From contig JAYFOJ010000003.1 of NCBI GenBank assembly GCA_034932745.1, forward strand, positions 62,001-126,000: a stretch of DNA of 64,000 bases. The letters run 5' to 3'. Shown here one piece after another: positions 25,191-33,801 of the stretch. Source of the DNA: JBAYST01 sp034932745 (GTDB taxonomy: Bacteria; Bacillota_I; Bacilli_A; RFN20; CAG-826). A program made the position numbers and the translations under genes. The notes beneath the pieces are model-generated. The model saw only the letters and a list, made by a program, of their open reading frames with translations, ran no database searches and was not told where the DNA came from. The number at the start of each line of letters is the position of its first letter. The stretch's first letter is position 1.

Positions 25191-25286
25191 ATGGAACATA
25201 GAGTTGACTTAGCAATTCTAGCTTCGCTCATAAGTGCATTTGTCATTTTGATCTTAATTATCCTATTAGTAGTTGTAGTTGGTTAA
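25191..25286 (+). CDS. 31-residue hydrophobic small protein
   Basis: Starts MEHRVDLAILASL and continues as one long hydrophobic helix to VVVVG at the C-terminus; a single-pass membrane miniprotein with an N-terminal cytosolic charge cluster. It sits four bases after obgE and 16 before ruvA on the same strand, filling the gap exactly. No good Shine-Dalgarno is visible, so it would depend on coupling to obgE. Function unknown; support is only from size, hydrophobicity and position. Confidence 0.5.
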   Translation: MEHRVDLAILASLISAFVILILIILLVVVVG

Positions 25287-25302
25287 GTAAAGGAGTGAAA
25301 TT

Positions 25303-25854
25303 ATGTTTTATTCTCTTAACGGTAAGATTACCTTCAAAGGCGAAAATTATGTCGTAGTCGATGTAAGAGATGTCGGCTATCAAGTTTTCGTTAGTCATGC
25401 AAGTGACTATGAAATAGGTCAAAGCATATTTTTATTCACTCATTATGTCGTAAGAGAAGATGACCAATTCTTGATTGGCTTTGCTTCTCGACTTGAAAAA
25501 GATGCTTTTGAGTCGCTAATCGGCGTTAAAGGTTTAGGCCCAAAAACTGCCATTAATGCTTTAAGCGCAACGACCCCAGAAATGTTAATGAAAGCTATTG
25601 CGTCCAATAACGTTACATATTTAAAAAGATTACCGGGAATTGGAGCAAAAGCTGCGGCACAGATTATTCTCGATTTAAAGGGACAAATTACTGGTGAAAA
25701 AGGTGACCCTGATCGCTATGAAGATGTTAAGTTAGCATTAAAGCAACTTGGTTTTAAGAATGTTCAAATCGACCGAGTTTTATCAGATATAAACGAAGAA
25801 AATGCTTCGATGGAAGAAATCCTTTCTATTGCATTGAAGAAATTGAGGAAATAA
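25303..25854 (+). CDS. ruvA: Holliday junction DNA helicase RuvA
   Basis: 183 residues. OB-fold N-terminal domain, two helix-hairpin-helix motifs (LIGVKGLGPKTAINAL and LKRLPGIGAKAAAQIILDL) and the C-terminal domain that contacts RuvB. The tetramer holds the Holliday junction for branch migration. AAAGGAG precedes the ATG. Followed by ruvB two bases later. Confidence 0.97.
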   Translation: MFYSLNGKITFKGENYVVVDVRDVGYQVFVSHASDYEIGQSIFLFTHYVVREDDQFLIGFASRLEKDAFESLIGVKGLGPKTAINALSATTPEMLMKAIASNNVTYLKRLPGIGAKAAAQIILDLKGQITGEKGDPDRYEDVKLALKQLGFKNVQIDRVLSDINEENASMEEILSIALKKLRK

Positions 25855-25856
25855 TA

Positions 25857-26861
25857 ATGTCTCGATTAATGGATGCCAAAAAAATCGATAAAGAAGTCGA
25901 GGAAGAAACCACTCTTAGACCGCGTACTTTAAATGAGTATGTTGGTCAAAAAGCCTTGAAAGATAATTTAAAGGTTTTTATTGGCGCTGCCTTGCATCGC
26001 AATGAAACTCTTGACCACTGTTTGTTTTATGGACCACCAGGACTAGGAAAAACCACCCTTGCCCACGTTATAGCTAATGAAATGCATGGACCGATAAGAA
26101 TCATTTCTGGTCCAACGATTGAGAAGGCTGGCGACTTAGCGGCGATTTTAACCGATTTGCAGCCAGGAGAGATTCTCTTTATTGATGAAATCCATCGTCT
26201 GCCGAAAGCGGTAGAAGAGATTCTTTATCAAGCAATGGAAGATTTCAATCTTTCATTAGTAGTTTCAAAGGACACAACGGCCAAAACTCTAAATATTGAA
26301 TTGTCCCCATTTACATTAATCGGCGCAACGACAAGAGCTGGTGATTTGACTGCTCCACTTAGAGCGAGATTTGGAATAACTGAAAAGATTAACTTTTACA
26401 CTGCTGAAGAAATAAAGAAAATCGTCGAAAGAACTGCGAAAGTTTTTAACACCAAAATAGACGATCGAGCAGCGGACGAAATCGCTAAAAGAAGTAGAGG
26501 AACTCCTCGTATTGCTAATAGACTCTTTAAAAGAGTGAGAGATTTTGCTAATTACGAAGGTAAAGACAGCATCGGATATGATGATGCAATCAAAGCCCTC
26601 AACGCATTAAAAGTAGACGCCATCGGATTGGATGATGTCGATATTAGGTATTTGAAAACAATCGTCGAAAGGTTTAGAGGTGGACCAGTTGGATTAGATG
26701 CCGTCGCTAATGCAATCGGTGAAGAATCGACTAACTTAGAAGATGTCTATGAGCCGTACTTGGTTCAACTCGGTTTTATCGATCGAACACCAAAAGGTCG
26801 TGTAGTTACTGAAAAGGCATTAAAACACCTTAAAATTGACTATCAAGCCAAATTGTTTTGA
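25857..26861 (+). CDS. ruvB: Holliday junction branch migration ATPase RuvB
   Basis: 334 residues, normal length. Walker A GPPGLGKTTLAH (about 57-68), Walker B ILFIDEIHRL, sensor GATTRAGDLTAPLRARFG, and a C-terminal winged helix. It forms a hexameric motor on either side of RuvA. The stop codon is TGA, at the expected length, one line of evidence that TGA is not read as Trp here. A terminator follows. Confidence 0.98.
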   Translation: MSRLMDAKKIDKEVEEETTLRPRTLNEYVGQKALKDNLKVFIGAALHRNETLDHCLFYGPPGLGKTTLAHVIANEMHGPIRIISGPTIEKAGDLAAILTDLQPGEILFIDEIHRLPKAVEEILYQAMEDFNLSLVVSKDTTAKTLNIELSPFTLIGATTRAGDLTAPLRARFGITEKINFYTAEEIKKIVERTAKVFNTKIDDRAADEIAKRSRGTPRIANRLFKRVRDFANYEGKDSIGYDDAIKALNALKVDAIGLDDVDIRYLKTIVERFRGGPVGLDAVANAIGEESTNLEDVYEPYLVQLGFIDRTPKGRVVTEKALKHLKIDYQAKLF

Positions 26862-26883
26862 TTATACGATAATAAATAATACT

Positions 26884-26909
26884 AAAGACTGCTTAAAACA
26901 GTCTTTTTT
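26884..26909 (+). terminator. Intrinsic terminator after ruvB
   Basis: AAAGACTG / CAGTCTTT stem with a 7-base loop and T tract. Confidence 0.88.
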
Positions 26910-27023
26910 ATTAGCCTTTTTGTCCTGAATTTTGTATTGAATTATATATATAATTGTTGTAAATTATATAAGTCAGCGCGTTAGCGCAAGATTTTTAGTA
27001 TAACGAAAGGATATCAAGACAAT

Positions 27024-29642
27024 ATGCGACGTTTTGCAGCCTATCTAACCTTAGCAATATCTGGCCTTATCATGGTCGGAGTGACTTTTAGTTCAACGCT
27101 CGTTCAAGCCAATAGTAACATTGAGTATTCCGATGGAAGAGCTTTAGTTTATCGTCTTTCCAAAGAAAACGGGGATGAATTAACTCAAGAAGATGAAGGT
27201 GCCTCTAAGGAAATGGCGTCCGTGATGGAAAGCCGTCTTAAAACCGCAAAAGTTAGTAATTATGATATAGTCACCGAAGGTGATGATACACTCAAAATCG
27301 TTTTAGCGCAAAACACCGAAGAAGGATACAACCAAGTAAGAGCTTATTTAGCTTTTGATGGAACATTTGCTTTAGGAACCGACACAAACGTTATGGCTAT
27401 TGGCGATGAATTCATGACTAGTAGCAAAGCCTATGTTTCTTTTATCAAAGATTATCCAACTGTTGTAATTCCGATTAACAAAGATAGTGAAGCATTTAAA
27501 GCCGTTATTACTGAGGCTAAGAAAATAAACGAAACCGCTAACGGAGAAGGCGATGGTGCCCTAAATGTTAGAAAAGCAGATGATACTAAAAAGACTTATG
27601 TCTACTTAGCGTATAACTTCGTTAAGGACGAAGACTTGATTTCGCAAATGATCGAAGGTAACGCTGATTACGACGCTAAGAAAGCGGAAAAACTTCTCAT
27701 TAAATTCGACATTTCACAGATTTGGTTCGACGATACAGAAACAAGCATCGCAACTGCAGTCGAAATCGACTCTGATGGCGATGGAAGTTATTCATATACC
27801 GATATTAAAAATGGTACACAAAAAGCAAATTTTTATTGCAACTTACTAAATGCTGAACACCTAGATTACAAAGTTACTTTTTTGTATGAATATGGTGTTC
27901 CTGCTTATTTCGAAAACATTATTGATTACAATATGCAAGCCACTGTCGCATGGAGCAGAACATTCATTGCAGCACTAGTCGGCATTGCTATTATCGCCTT
28001 ATTACTAGCGGTATTTTACCGTTGGGGTGCCGTCACAATTGGCACATTTGCAATTGGAAGTTGTTACATCGGACTATTGATATCGCTAGTTTTCTCAGCA
28101 GAGTTCAACATTGCTGGAGTGGTGGCGTATCTTGCAGTTGCGATTGCATCGATCGCCTCTGGCGTTATTTACATGACTAAGCTAAAAGAAGAATGCTATC
28201 GTGGTCGAAGCCTCAAAAAAGCTAATTCTGAAGCCTCAAAAAAATCACTTCTTCCAATCGTCGATATCCACGTTGCTCTAATCGTTATTGGGGCGTGTGC
28301 TTATTGGTTAGGCGGGGCTTCTATGGTTACCTTTGCGGCTGTAGTCGTGTTTGGCGGTCTTGCTTCATTACTCCTTAATACTCTAGGGCTAAAAGGAATG
28401 ATGTGGTTATTAACAAATACTACTAAGTTTACTGGTAATTACGAAGTAATTGGAGTCGATTCAAATAAAGTTCCTAACTTATTAAATGAAGAAAAACAAA
28501 GTTATTACGGACCATACGATGGCAAAGATTTCACAAAGAAGAAAAAGCCAGTTGGAATTATTGCCGCTATCTTATTTGTCGGATCTCTAGCCGGAATGAT
28601 TGCTTTTGGTGCCATTAATGGAAGCCTATTCAATCACGGTTCTGATAATGCTGAAATGAATTACATTTATTTCGAAACAAAAACCGCGATTGGCGGTATG
28701 GATTCAGCATATGTGCAGGGATTATTAGATAATACTCACGTATACGTGAATGGCACTGATAGCGATGCTACATTGTTGAAATATGACTTACAACAAACCT
28801 ACACAAGAACGGATACCGAAGACGATGTAGCAGTAACTTACACATATCTTGTTTGCTCAATCAATTCTAGTTATGAGACATCCCTTGAAGGTTACATCGA
28901 TTACAAGGGATTCCATGAAGAAGGCACTTTAGATACATTATTCACATCTTTTATCGAAAACCACGCTGAAGATAGTCAGGCTACTGCCTCATTTAAAGTA
29001 GGCGAACGCGCAAATATTACTGTCCCAGAATCTAGTTGGGTTATTATTGCAACCGCAGTCGCATCTGGATTCATGTGGATATATTTCATTCTTCGTTATC
29101 GTCTATCAAGAGGTTTAACATCTCTTATCATTACCGGTATGACTGGTGGAATAGCTCTTGGATTCTTCGTGTTGACGAGAATTATTGCTAGCGAAGCACT
29201 TATTTATGCCCTTCCATTAATCGTCTTTGTTACGATGGTTATGGAAGTAATCTTCATGAATAAAGATCGCGAGATGGCAAAGGATGATTTTGTAAGAACT
29301 AAAGACAATTCTTACGCCCATCGAAACGAGATCATGGTAAAAGCAACGGCGCTATCGTTTGCGCCAATCCTTGCTGTGACCGTTTTAGCTGGGTACCTAG
29401 CCATTGACTTCTTTGGCTTTGGACCAACGGCAACTAGTTTGATTTTTGGTGTAGCGTTGATCGGAATTATAATTGGCGCCTTATTGGTTACAACATTATA
29501 TGGCCCAATTTCCCAATTCTTCTTCAAAATCTTTAGTCGCGTTAATATCAACATTAACCGTCCAAAGAAAAAGAAGAAGGCTGAAACAAAATCAAAGACC
29601 GCCGAACCAGAAGAAGCAGTCTTCATCGGCATCAATGACTAA
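27024..29642 (+). CDS. secDF: Degenerate SecDF fusion protein
   Basis: 872 residues. Order: N-terminal helix, a large extracytoplasmic P1-like domain (about 30-300), SecD membrane helices (about 310-480), a second helix and domain (about 505-670), SecF helices (about 675-840), and a Lys-rich tail (KKKKKAETKSKTAEPEE). Position before recJ matches Bacillus secDF. The sequence is strongly diverged: the segment corresponding to the SecD VDANV motif reads IASGV, with Ala378 where the proton-carrying Asp should be, and the SecF NDT motif is also missing. It may retain a structural role in protein release without proton coupling, or be a related membrane factor. AAAGGA precedes the ATG. Confidence 0.82.
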   Translation: MRRFAAYLTLAISGLIMVGVTFSSTLVQANSNIEYSDGRALVYRLSKENGDELTQEDEGASKEMASVMESRLKTAKVSNYDIVTEGDDTLKIVLAQNTEEGYNQVRAYLAFDGTFALGTDTNVMAIGDEFMTSSKAYVSFIKDYPTVVIPINKDSEAFKAVITEAKKINETANGEGDGALNVRKADDTKKTYVYLAYNFVKDEDLISQMIEGNADYDAKKAEKLLIKFDISQIWFDDTETSIATAVEIDSDGDGSYSYTDIKNGTQKANFYCNLLNAEHLDYKVTFLYEYGVPAYFENIIDYNMQATVAWSRTFIAALVGIAIIALLLAVFYRWGAVTIGTFAIGSCYIGLLISLVFSAEFNIAGVVAYLAVAIASIASGVIYMTKLKEECYRGRSLKKANSEASKKSLLPIVDIHVALIVIGACAYWLGGASMVTFAAVVVFGGLASLLLNTLGLKGMMWLLTNTTKFTGNYEVIGVDSNKVPNLLNEEKQSYYGPYDGKDFTKKKKPVGIIAAILFVGSLAGMIAFGAINGSLFNHGSDNAEMNYIYFETKTAIGGMDSAYVQGLLDNTHVYVNGTDSDATLLKYDLQQTYTRTDTEDDVAVTYTYLVCSINSSYETSLEGYIDYKGFHEEGTLDTLFTSFIENHAEDSQATASFKVGERANITVPESSWVIIATAVASGFMWIYFILRYRLSRGLTSLIITGMTGGIALGFFVLTRIIASEALIYALPLIVFVTMVMEVIFMNKDREMAKDDFVRTKDNSYAHRNEIMVKATALSFAPILAVTVLAGYLAIDFFGFGPTATSLIFGVALIGIIIGALLVTTLYGPISQFFFKIFSRVNININRPKKKKKAETKSKTAEPEEAVFIGIND

Positions 29643-29646
29643 TTTT

Positions 29647-29668
29647 AAGGCTACTATGTAGCCTTTTT
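29647..29668 (+). terminator. Intrinsic terminator after secDF
   Basis: AAGGCTAC-TAT-GTAGCCTT, perfect 8-bp stem plus T tract, ending only ten bases before the recJ start codon. Confidence 0.88.
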
Positions 29669-29678
29669 ATTTATAATT

Positions 29679-31244
29679 ATGGAATTAAGTTTCTTAGAAA
29701 AATTATTAAACTACTATGGTATTTCTTTAGAAGAATACGAGTTTTTAACTCGCGAACTTACAATTAGCGATTTACCTAATCATCTTTCTTTTAATCGGAT
29801 GGATGAAGCGATATCTATCGTAAAAGATGCAATGAAGAAATCAGAGAAAATCATTGTCTATGGCGATTATGATGCTGACGGTGTTATGTCGACGTCAATC
29901 GTCGTTAAGGCTTTTTCCTTAATAAAATATGATGTCAATTATTATGTTCCATCTCGCTACCTAGATGGCTACGGGATTAATCTTGCTAAGGCTAAAGAAA
30001 TAGTTGAAAAGGGTTATAAATTGTTGATTACAGTCGATAATGGTGTAACCGCATTCGAGGCTATCGAATACTGTAAGAATCATGGGATGAGAATTATTGT
30101 TATTGATCACCACGAATACGAAAAAACTCTTCCTGAAGCCGATGTTATTTTGCATCCACAGATATCGAATTTTGGCAAAATAAAAACTAGTGCAGGTTTT
30201 GTCTCTTTGATGTTCGCAACAGCTTTAATTGGTCATTTTGATAAGTACTTGATGACCTTGGCATCAATTTCTCTTATTACTGACATGATGCCTTTAAAAG
30301 AATACAATCGAGATTTGCTTAGATATGTTTTTAGCAATTATAAATTCGGTGAGTTTAAGAATCTCGACTTATTAAGCGATGGCGAAAAGTTCGACGAATC
30401 GACAATCGGAATGAAAATTGGACCTAAGATCAACGCCATTGGACGTCTTATCAAAAACACGAACATTAACCGCTTGGTAAACTATTTTACGACCAATGAT
30501 TTGAGCGTTATTAATCATTTATATGCTTGGATAATCGAAGTCAATGAACAAAGAAAGATTAAAAGTAAAAATGCAATCGACAATCTAGAAGACATCGATT
30601 CAAAACAGGATGGATTGGTCGTTTTAGTCGACTGCGAAGAAGGATTAATTGGAATTATCGCTAATAAGATTCTAAATGAATATCGTAAACCAGTGGTGGT
30701 CTTTACCAAGGATTCCGCTAATCCTGAAGTACTTAAGGGATCTTGCCGTTCATTGGAAGGTTTCGACATCATTAAAGCTTTCGATGGCTTATCAGAGTTT
30801 TCGATTACTTCTGGTGGCCACGCCCTTGCAGGCGGGATTAGCATTAATAATAAAGATTTAGAAAAGTTCACTATTAAATTTAACGAAATCGCAAGAAAAC
30901 ATCCGCCATTATCGATTATCAGTAAAAACATTCAAATTAAATTAGTGGATGTTAGCCTATCTAATTACCGCTTGTTGGAATCGCTTTCTCCTTTTGGTGA
31001 AGACTGGCGCGCTCCATTATTTATGCTTAAGCATATTAAATGCGATGCATTAACTTTTTCTCGAACTGGAGAGCATATAATGACAAGTCTATCGCCGAGT
31101 ATTAAATTAGTTGGCTTCAATATATCGCGTGCATCATTGAAAGATATTGGTTTTATTGATGCGGTAGGCAAAATAGAAACGCACTCATATAACGGTAACG
31201 ATTATATTCAATTCAAAATTGAAGAAACAACATCGGCCGATTAA
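29679..31244 (+). CDS. recJ: Single-strand-specific exonuclease RecJ-like (DHH/DHHA1)
   Basis: 521 residues, slightly shorter than typical RecJ (about 560-780). DHH domain motifs: YGDYDADGVMST, TVDNGVTA, VIDHHEYE; DHHA1 domain with SGGHALAGGISI (about 380-391); C-terminal OB-like region. It degrades single-stranded DNA 5' to 3' in recombination and mismatch repair. Position between secDF and rel matches Bacillus. The start follows the secDF terminator by ten bases with no Shine-Dalgarno; the -10-like TATAAT at 29672-29677 is too close to the ATG to explain a leaderless start. Confidence 0.93.
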   Translation: MELSFLEKLLNYYGISLEEYEFLTRELTISDLPNHLSFNRMDEAISIVKDAMKKSEKIIVYGDYDADGVMSTSIVVKAFSLIKYDVNYYVPSRYLDGYGINLAKAKEIVEKGYKLLITVDNGVTAFEAIEYCKNHGMRIIVIDHHEYEKTLPEADVILHPQISNFGKIKTSAGFVSLMFATALIGHFDKYLMTLASISLITDMMPLKEYNRDLLRYVFSNYKFGEFKNLDLLSDGEKFDESTIGMKIGPKINAIGRLIKNTNINRLVNYFTTNDLSVINHLYAWIIEVNEQRKIKSKNAIDNLEDIDSKQDGLVVLVDCEEGLIGIIANKILNEYRKPVVVFTKDSANPEVLKGSCRSLEGFDIIKAFDGLSEFSITSGGHALAGGISINNKDLEKFTIKFNEIARKHPPLSIISKNIQIKLVDVSLSNYRLLESLSPFGEDWRAPLFMLKHIKCDALTFSRTGEHIMTSLSPSIKLVGFNISRASLKDIGFIDAVGKIETHSYNGNDYIQFKIEETTSAD

Positions 31245-31246
31245 GG

Positions 31247-31252
31247 TATAAT
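31247..31252 (+). promoter_or_regulatory. -10 element, leaderless start of a lipoprotein gene
   Basis: TATAAT followed by six bases then ATG 31259, so the predicted transcript start is the A of the start codon. No Shine-Dalgarno and no convincing -35. Confidence 0.5.
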
Positions 31253-31258
31253 AAACAT

Positions 31259-31945
31259 ATGAAAAAAGTGATTTTTGTTTTATTACCACTTGCAGTTATT
31301 GTTTTAACTTCATGCAAATTCGAACTGGCTTCTGATAATGGAAGTTATTCTATTTATCAGCCTAGTTCTACCGAAATCAGTTCTCAAAACATTGTTTATT
31401 TTAACGGTGACACCTTTAACGACGCTGATTATTCGACGAATTATACAATAGATTGTACGAACAAGAATGTTAATAGTGGAGCATATTATCAAGATACCCA
31501 ATCTCTTCTTCTTGCAATGAATCAAGTCGCAAGCGATTCAGAATCTAGTTCGATTATCCCTATCATCTCGTCAATCGATCAAATGACTTATGTTGGACGT
31601 GGTGCGGGTGGCGTCTTAATTGGATATCCAATCGAAAGATATAACGGCGTTTTGAAATTCACTTTAGCTAACGGACTAGTTGCAAAAGCAATTAGAGTAA
31701 TCGCCTCGCCTAGAGCAAATAACTACACCGATTGGGAAGATGGTGTTGAAAAGCTTGATATCGATGAATGTGCTATCTCGATTAATGGTTCTAATTACAT
31801 AAAACTCGATGATACCGCTGACACATTAGCATCTATTGAAGACACGATTTGCAGTGTAATTTTACCTATCGAAGGTTCTAATCAAATTACCATTTCGGCC
31901 TATGGAGAACAGGCGATTATACATTCGATTATTATCTATAATTAA
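31259..31945 (+). CDS. Lipoprotein of unknown function
   Basis: 228 residues. Signal peptide MKKVIFVLLPLAVIVLTSC with the lipobox LTSC (Cys19). The remainder is Ser/Asn-rich with a conserved-looking beta-rich part: YVGRGAGGVLIGYP, then a carbohydrate-binding-like run ending HSIIIYN. The mature protein would be tethered outside the membrane. The overall pattern (a beta-sandwich ending in a segment such as ITISAYGEQAIIHSIIIYN) resembles surface lipoproteins of Erysipelotrichia and RF39-like bacteria; no specific family recognised. It starts 14 bases after recJ, under its own -10. Confidence 0.8.
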   Translation: MKKVIFVLLPLAVIVLTSCKFELASDNGSYSIYQPSSTEISSQNIVYFNGDTFNDADYSTNYTIDCTNKNVNSGAYYQDTQSLLLAMNQVASDSESSSIIPIISSIDQMTYVGRGAGGVLIGYPIERYNGVLKFTLANGLVAKAIRVIASPRANNYTDWEDGVEKLDIDECAISINGSNYIKLDDTADTLASIEDTICSVILPIEGSNQITISAYGEQAIIHSIIIYN

Positions 31946-31971
31946 TATTTATTTTTTGTCATCAATTTTAC

Positions 31972-31996
31972 AACAAGTATATATACTTGTTTTTTA
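31972..31996 (+). terminator. Intrinsic terminator after the first lipoprotein
   Basis: AACAAGTATATATACTTGTT palindrome with T tract, AT-rich stem. Confidence 0.75.
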
Positions 31997-32066
31997 TTAC
32001 AATCGCCATATTTCCTAAAAACAATATAACAATTCAAAGAATAAAAGGTCTAATAGTATCAAAAAC

Positions 32067-32095
32067 TTTACTTGATTTTGGTGCTCGCGTATAAT
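32067..32095 (+). promoter_or_regulatory. Promoter of the 517-residue lipoprotein gene
   Basis: TTTACT at 32067-32072 and TATAAT at 32090-32095, 17-bp spacer. The same pair of boxes and spacing precedes the next lipoprotein gene (33743-33771). Confidence 0.7.
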
Positions 32096-32131
32096 TATAT
32101 ATGTCAATACATATAGGAGGAATATTTCATA

Positions 32132-33685
32132 ATGAAGAAATCATTAATTGTATTGCCAGTGATGCTACTTCTTCTTGGAGCCTGTGTAGGTCCAAATCCA
32201 GGTAGCTCATCGGAACCAAATCCATCGTCATCCGAACCAACCCCAAGTTCAAGTGAACCAACCCCAAGTTCAAGCGAAGAACCAACTTCTAGCAGTGAGC
32301 CAGTAGTCGATGTTCAAACAATCGCTCAAGTTCGTGCACTATCCGCCGAAGGCGCAGTCACGATCGAAGGCAACGTCGTCGCTAAGAACGAAAAGGGATT
32401 TATTCTCGCAGACGCAACAGGATTTATTCTTGTATTCTTAGGCTCTGCTCCAACCCAAGGTATCGGTGATTTCGTCCGTGTTGCTGGAACTACTTCAATG
32501 TATCAAGGCGCTAGACAGATTACCAACAATCCTCTACCAACAATTACTGCTGGTGAAGGCACTAACCCACACGCTGGTTTAGGTACCGCTGCTCAAATGA
32601 CAAAAGCTCAATGGGATGCATTCGATATGGCATCAAATGTGCCAACATACATCACAGGTGTTGCTACAGTATTTGCTAGTGGAACATATTACAACTTCCA
32701 CTTCGCCGGAATCGGTGAAACTGGTGCTGCAAGTTTGCCAGGATCAATCGCTTATGCTCCAGCCGAACTAAACTTCGCTGTTGCTGCTAACGTTGATAAA
32801 GCATACACTTTCACAGGCCTATTAATCGGCACATCCGTGAGCGGTGGCGCTGTCGTTAGACAAAATATTCTTGTTACCTCATTCGCCCCAGTTCAATCTG
32901 GTGGCGAGTCTTCGTCTGAACCAACTTCAAGCGAACCAGGATCATCTGACTCAAGTAGCGAACCAACTGATGTCATTCACGTTCCAGCCGTTAATCTTTG
33001 TGTTGCTGCTGGCGCTGAAACAAGTTTAAATTTATCTAATGTTAAAATAATTAGCAATGTTTCGGCAAATAGTGTTGCCACTGGTGTTACTTCATCAGGT
33101 GTTGTTATGATTAATTATTTCGCATGTACTGGTGATTTAAAGACGACTGCTCAAGGAATGACGGCGGGAAATTACTACAATATTGCTGGAAATATAGAGA
33201 AAGGTACTTCAACGGGTGGAGACTTTGCTCGTTCATATTTATGCATTCCTACAAGCATCACAACTGGAACAAGTGATGGGAAGCAGTACATAATGGATTC
33301 TGCTAGCACAATTGATGTATTTGATAATTCAGCTGTTCCAACTACAGAATACAAGGCTTTTATGGATGGGTTAACTTCAGCTAGTTTAGGAGTTGTATAT
33401 ACATTCACGAATGTCATCTTTAAAACTAATACCGCTTCCACTAGTTCTACTAGTGCTGACTATATAACTAGCGAAGCAGATACAACAAATAATACGATTC
33501 GAACTGGCACAGGCTTTTGGAGATTAGCTGTTTATCATTTTGATTACGCTACCGCTCCTACAGTTGGAACCAGATATACTGTAAAAGCAATAATTGTTGG
33601 TACAAATAAGGATTTCACACAAAATAGCGCTAATCAAATTGTTAGACTATCTCAATATGTCGAAATCACTCCGCAATTAGCATAG
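32132..33685 (+). CDS. Two-domain lipoprotein with Ser/Pro/Glu linkers
   Basis: 517 residues. Signal peptide with lipobox LLGAC (Cys18), then a low-complexity linker of PSSSEPTPSSSEP-type repeats (about 22-57), a first domain of OB-fold type (about 58-255: VTIEGNVVAKNEKGFILADATGFILVF, DFVRVAGT), a second Ser/Glu/Pro linker (about 258-280), and a second, related-looking domain (about 283-517). OB-fold lipoproteins of this kind (YhcR-like) often bind nucleic acid or sugars at the cell surface, but no catalytic residues are seen. AGGAGG precedes the ATG. The Ser/Pro/Glu linker is AT-poor relative to neighbours because of its amino-acid composition. Confidence 0.85.
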   Translation: MKKSLIVLPVMLLLLGACVGPNPGSSSEPNPSSSEPTPSSSEPTPSSSEEPTSSSEPVVDVQTIAQVRALSAEGAVTIEGNVVAKNEKGFILADATGFILVFLGSAPTQGIGDFVRVAGTTSMYQGARQITNNPLPTITAGEGTNPHAGLGTAAQMTKAQWDAFDMASNVPTYITGVATVFASGTYYNFHFAGIGETGAASLPGSIAYAPAELNFAVAANVDKAYTFTGLLIGTSVSGGAVVRQNILVTSFAPVQSGGESSSEPTSSEPGSSDSSSEPTDVIHVPAVNLCVAAGAETSLNLSNVKIISNVSANSVATGVTSSGVVMINYFACTGDLKTTAQGMTAGNYYNIAGNIEKGTSTGGDFARSYLCIPTSITTGTSDGKQYIMDSASTIDVFDNSAVPTTEYKAFMDGLTSASLGVVYTFTNVIFKTNTASTSSTSADYITSEADTTNNTIRTGTGFWRLAVYHFDYATAPTVGTRYTVKAIIVGTNKDFTQNSANQIVRLSQYVEITPQLA

Positions 33686-33713
33686 GTTTAATGCTCATAA
33701 TATAATCCAATTA

Positions 33714-33739
33714 ATGACACGCATATGCGTGTCATTTTT
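33714..33739 (+). terminator. Intrinsic terminator after the second lipoprotein
   Basis: ATGACACGCAT / ATGCGTGTCAT, a full 22-bp palindrome followed by five Ts. Confidence 0.85.
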
Positions 33740-33742
33740 GTA

Positions 33743-33771
33743 TTTACTAACACTTGTTTTTCACCTATAAT
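33743..33771 (+). promoter_or_regulatory. Promoter of the third lipoprotein gene
   Basis: TTTACT at 33743-33748 and TATAAT at 33766-33771 with a 17-bp spacer, identical boxes to those at 32067-32095. Confidence 0.75.
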
Positions 33772-33801
33772 AAATTAAATACAATTGGAGGAATTGTGAT
33801 A

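Noticed and set aside
26859..26861. Possible reading of TGA as Trp (code 4)
   Set aside because: Conserved proteins RuvB, NusB and YqeI end at TGA at their normal lengths, so TGA is a stop.
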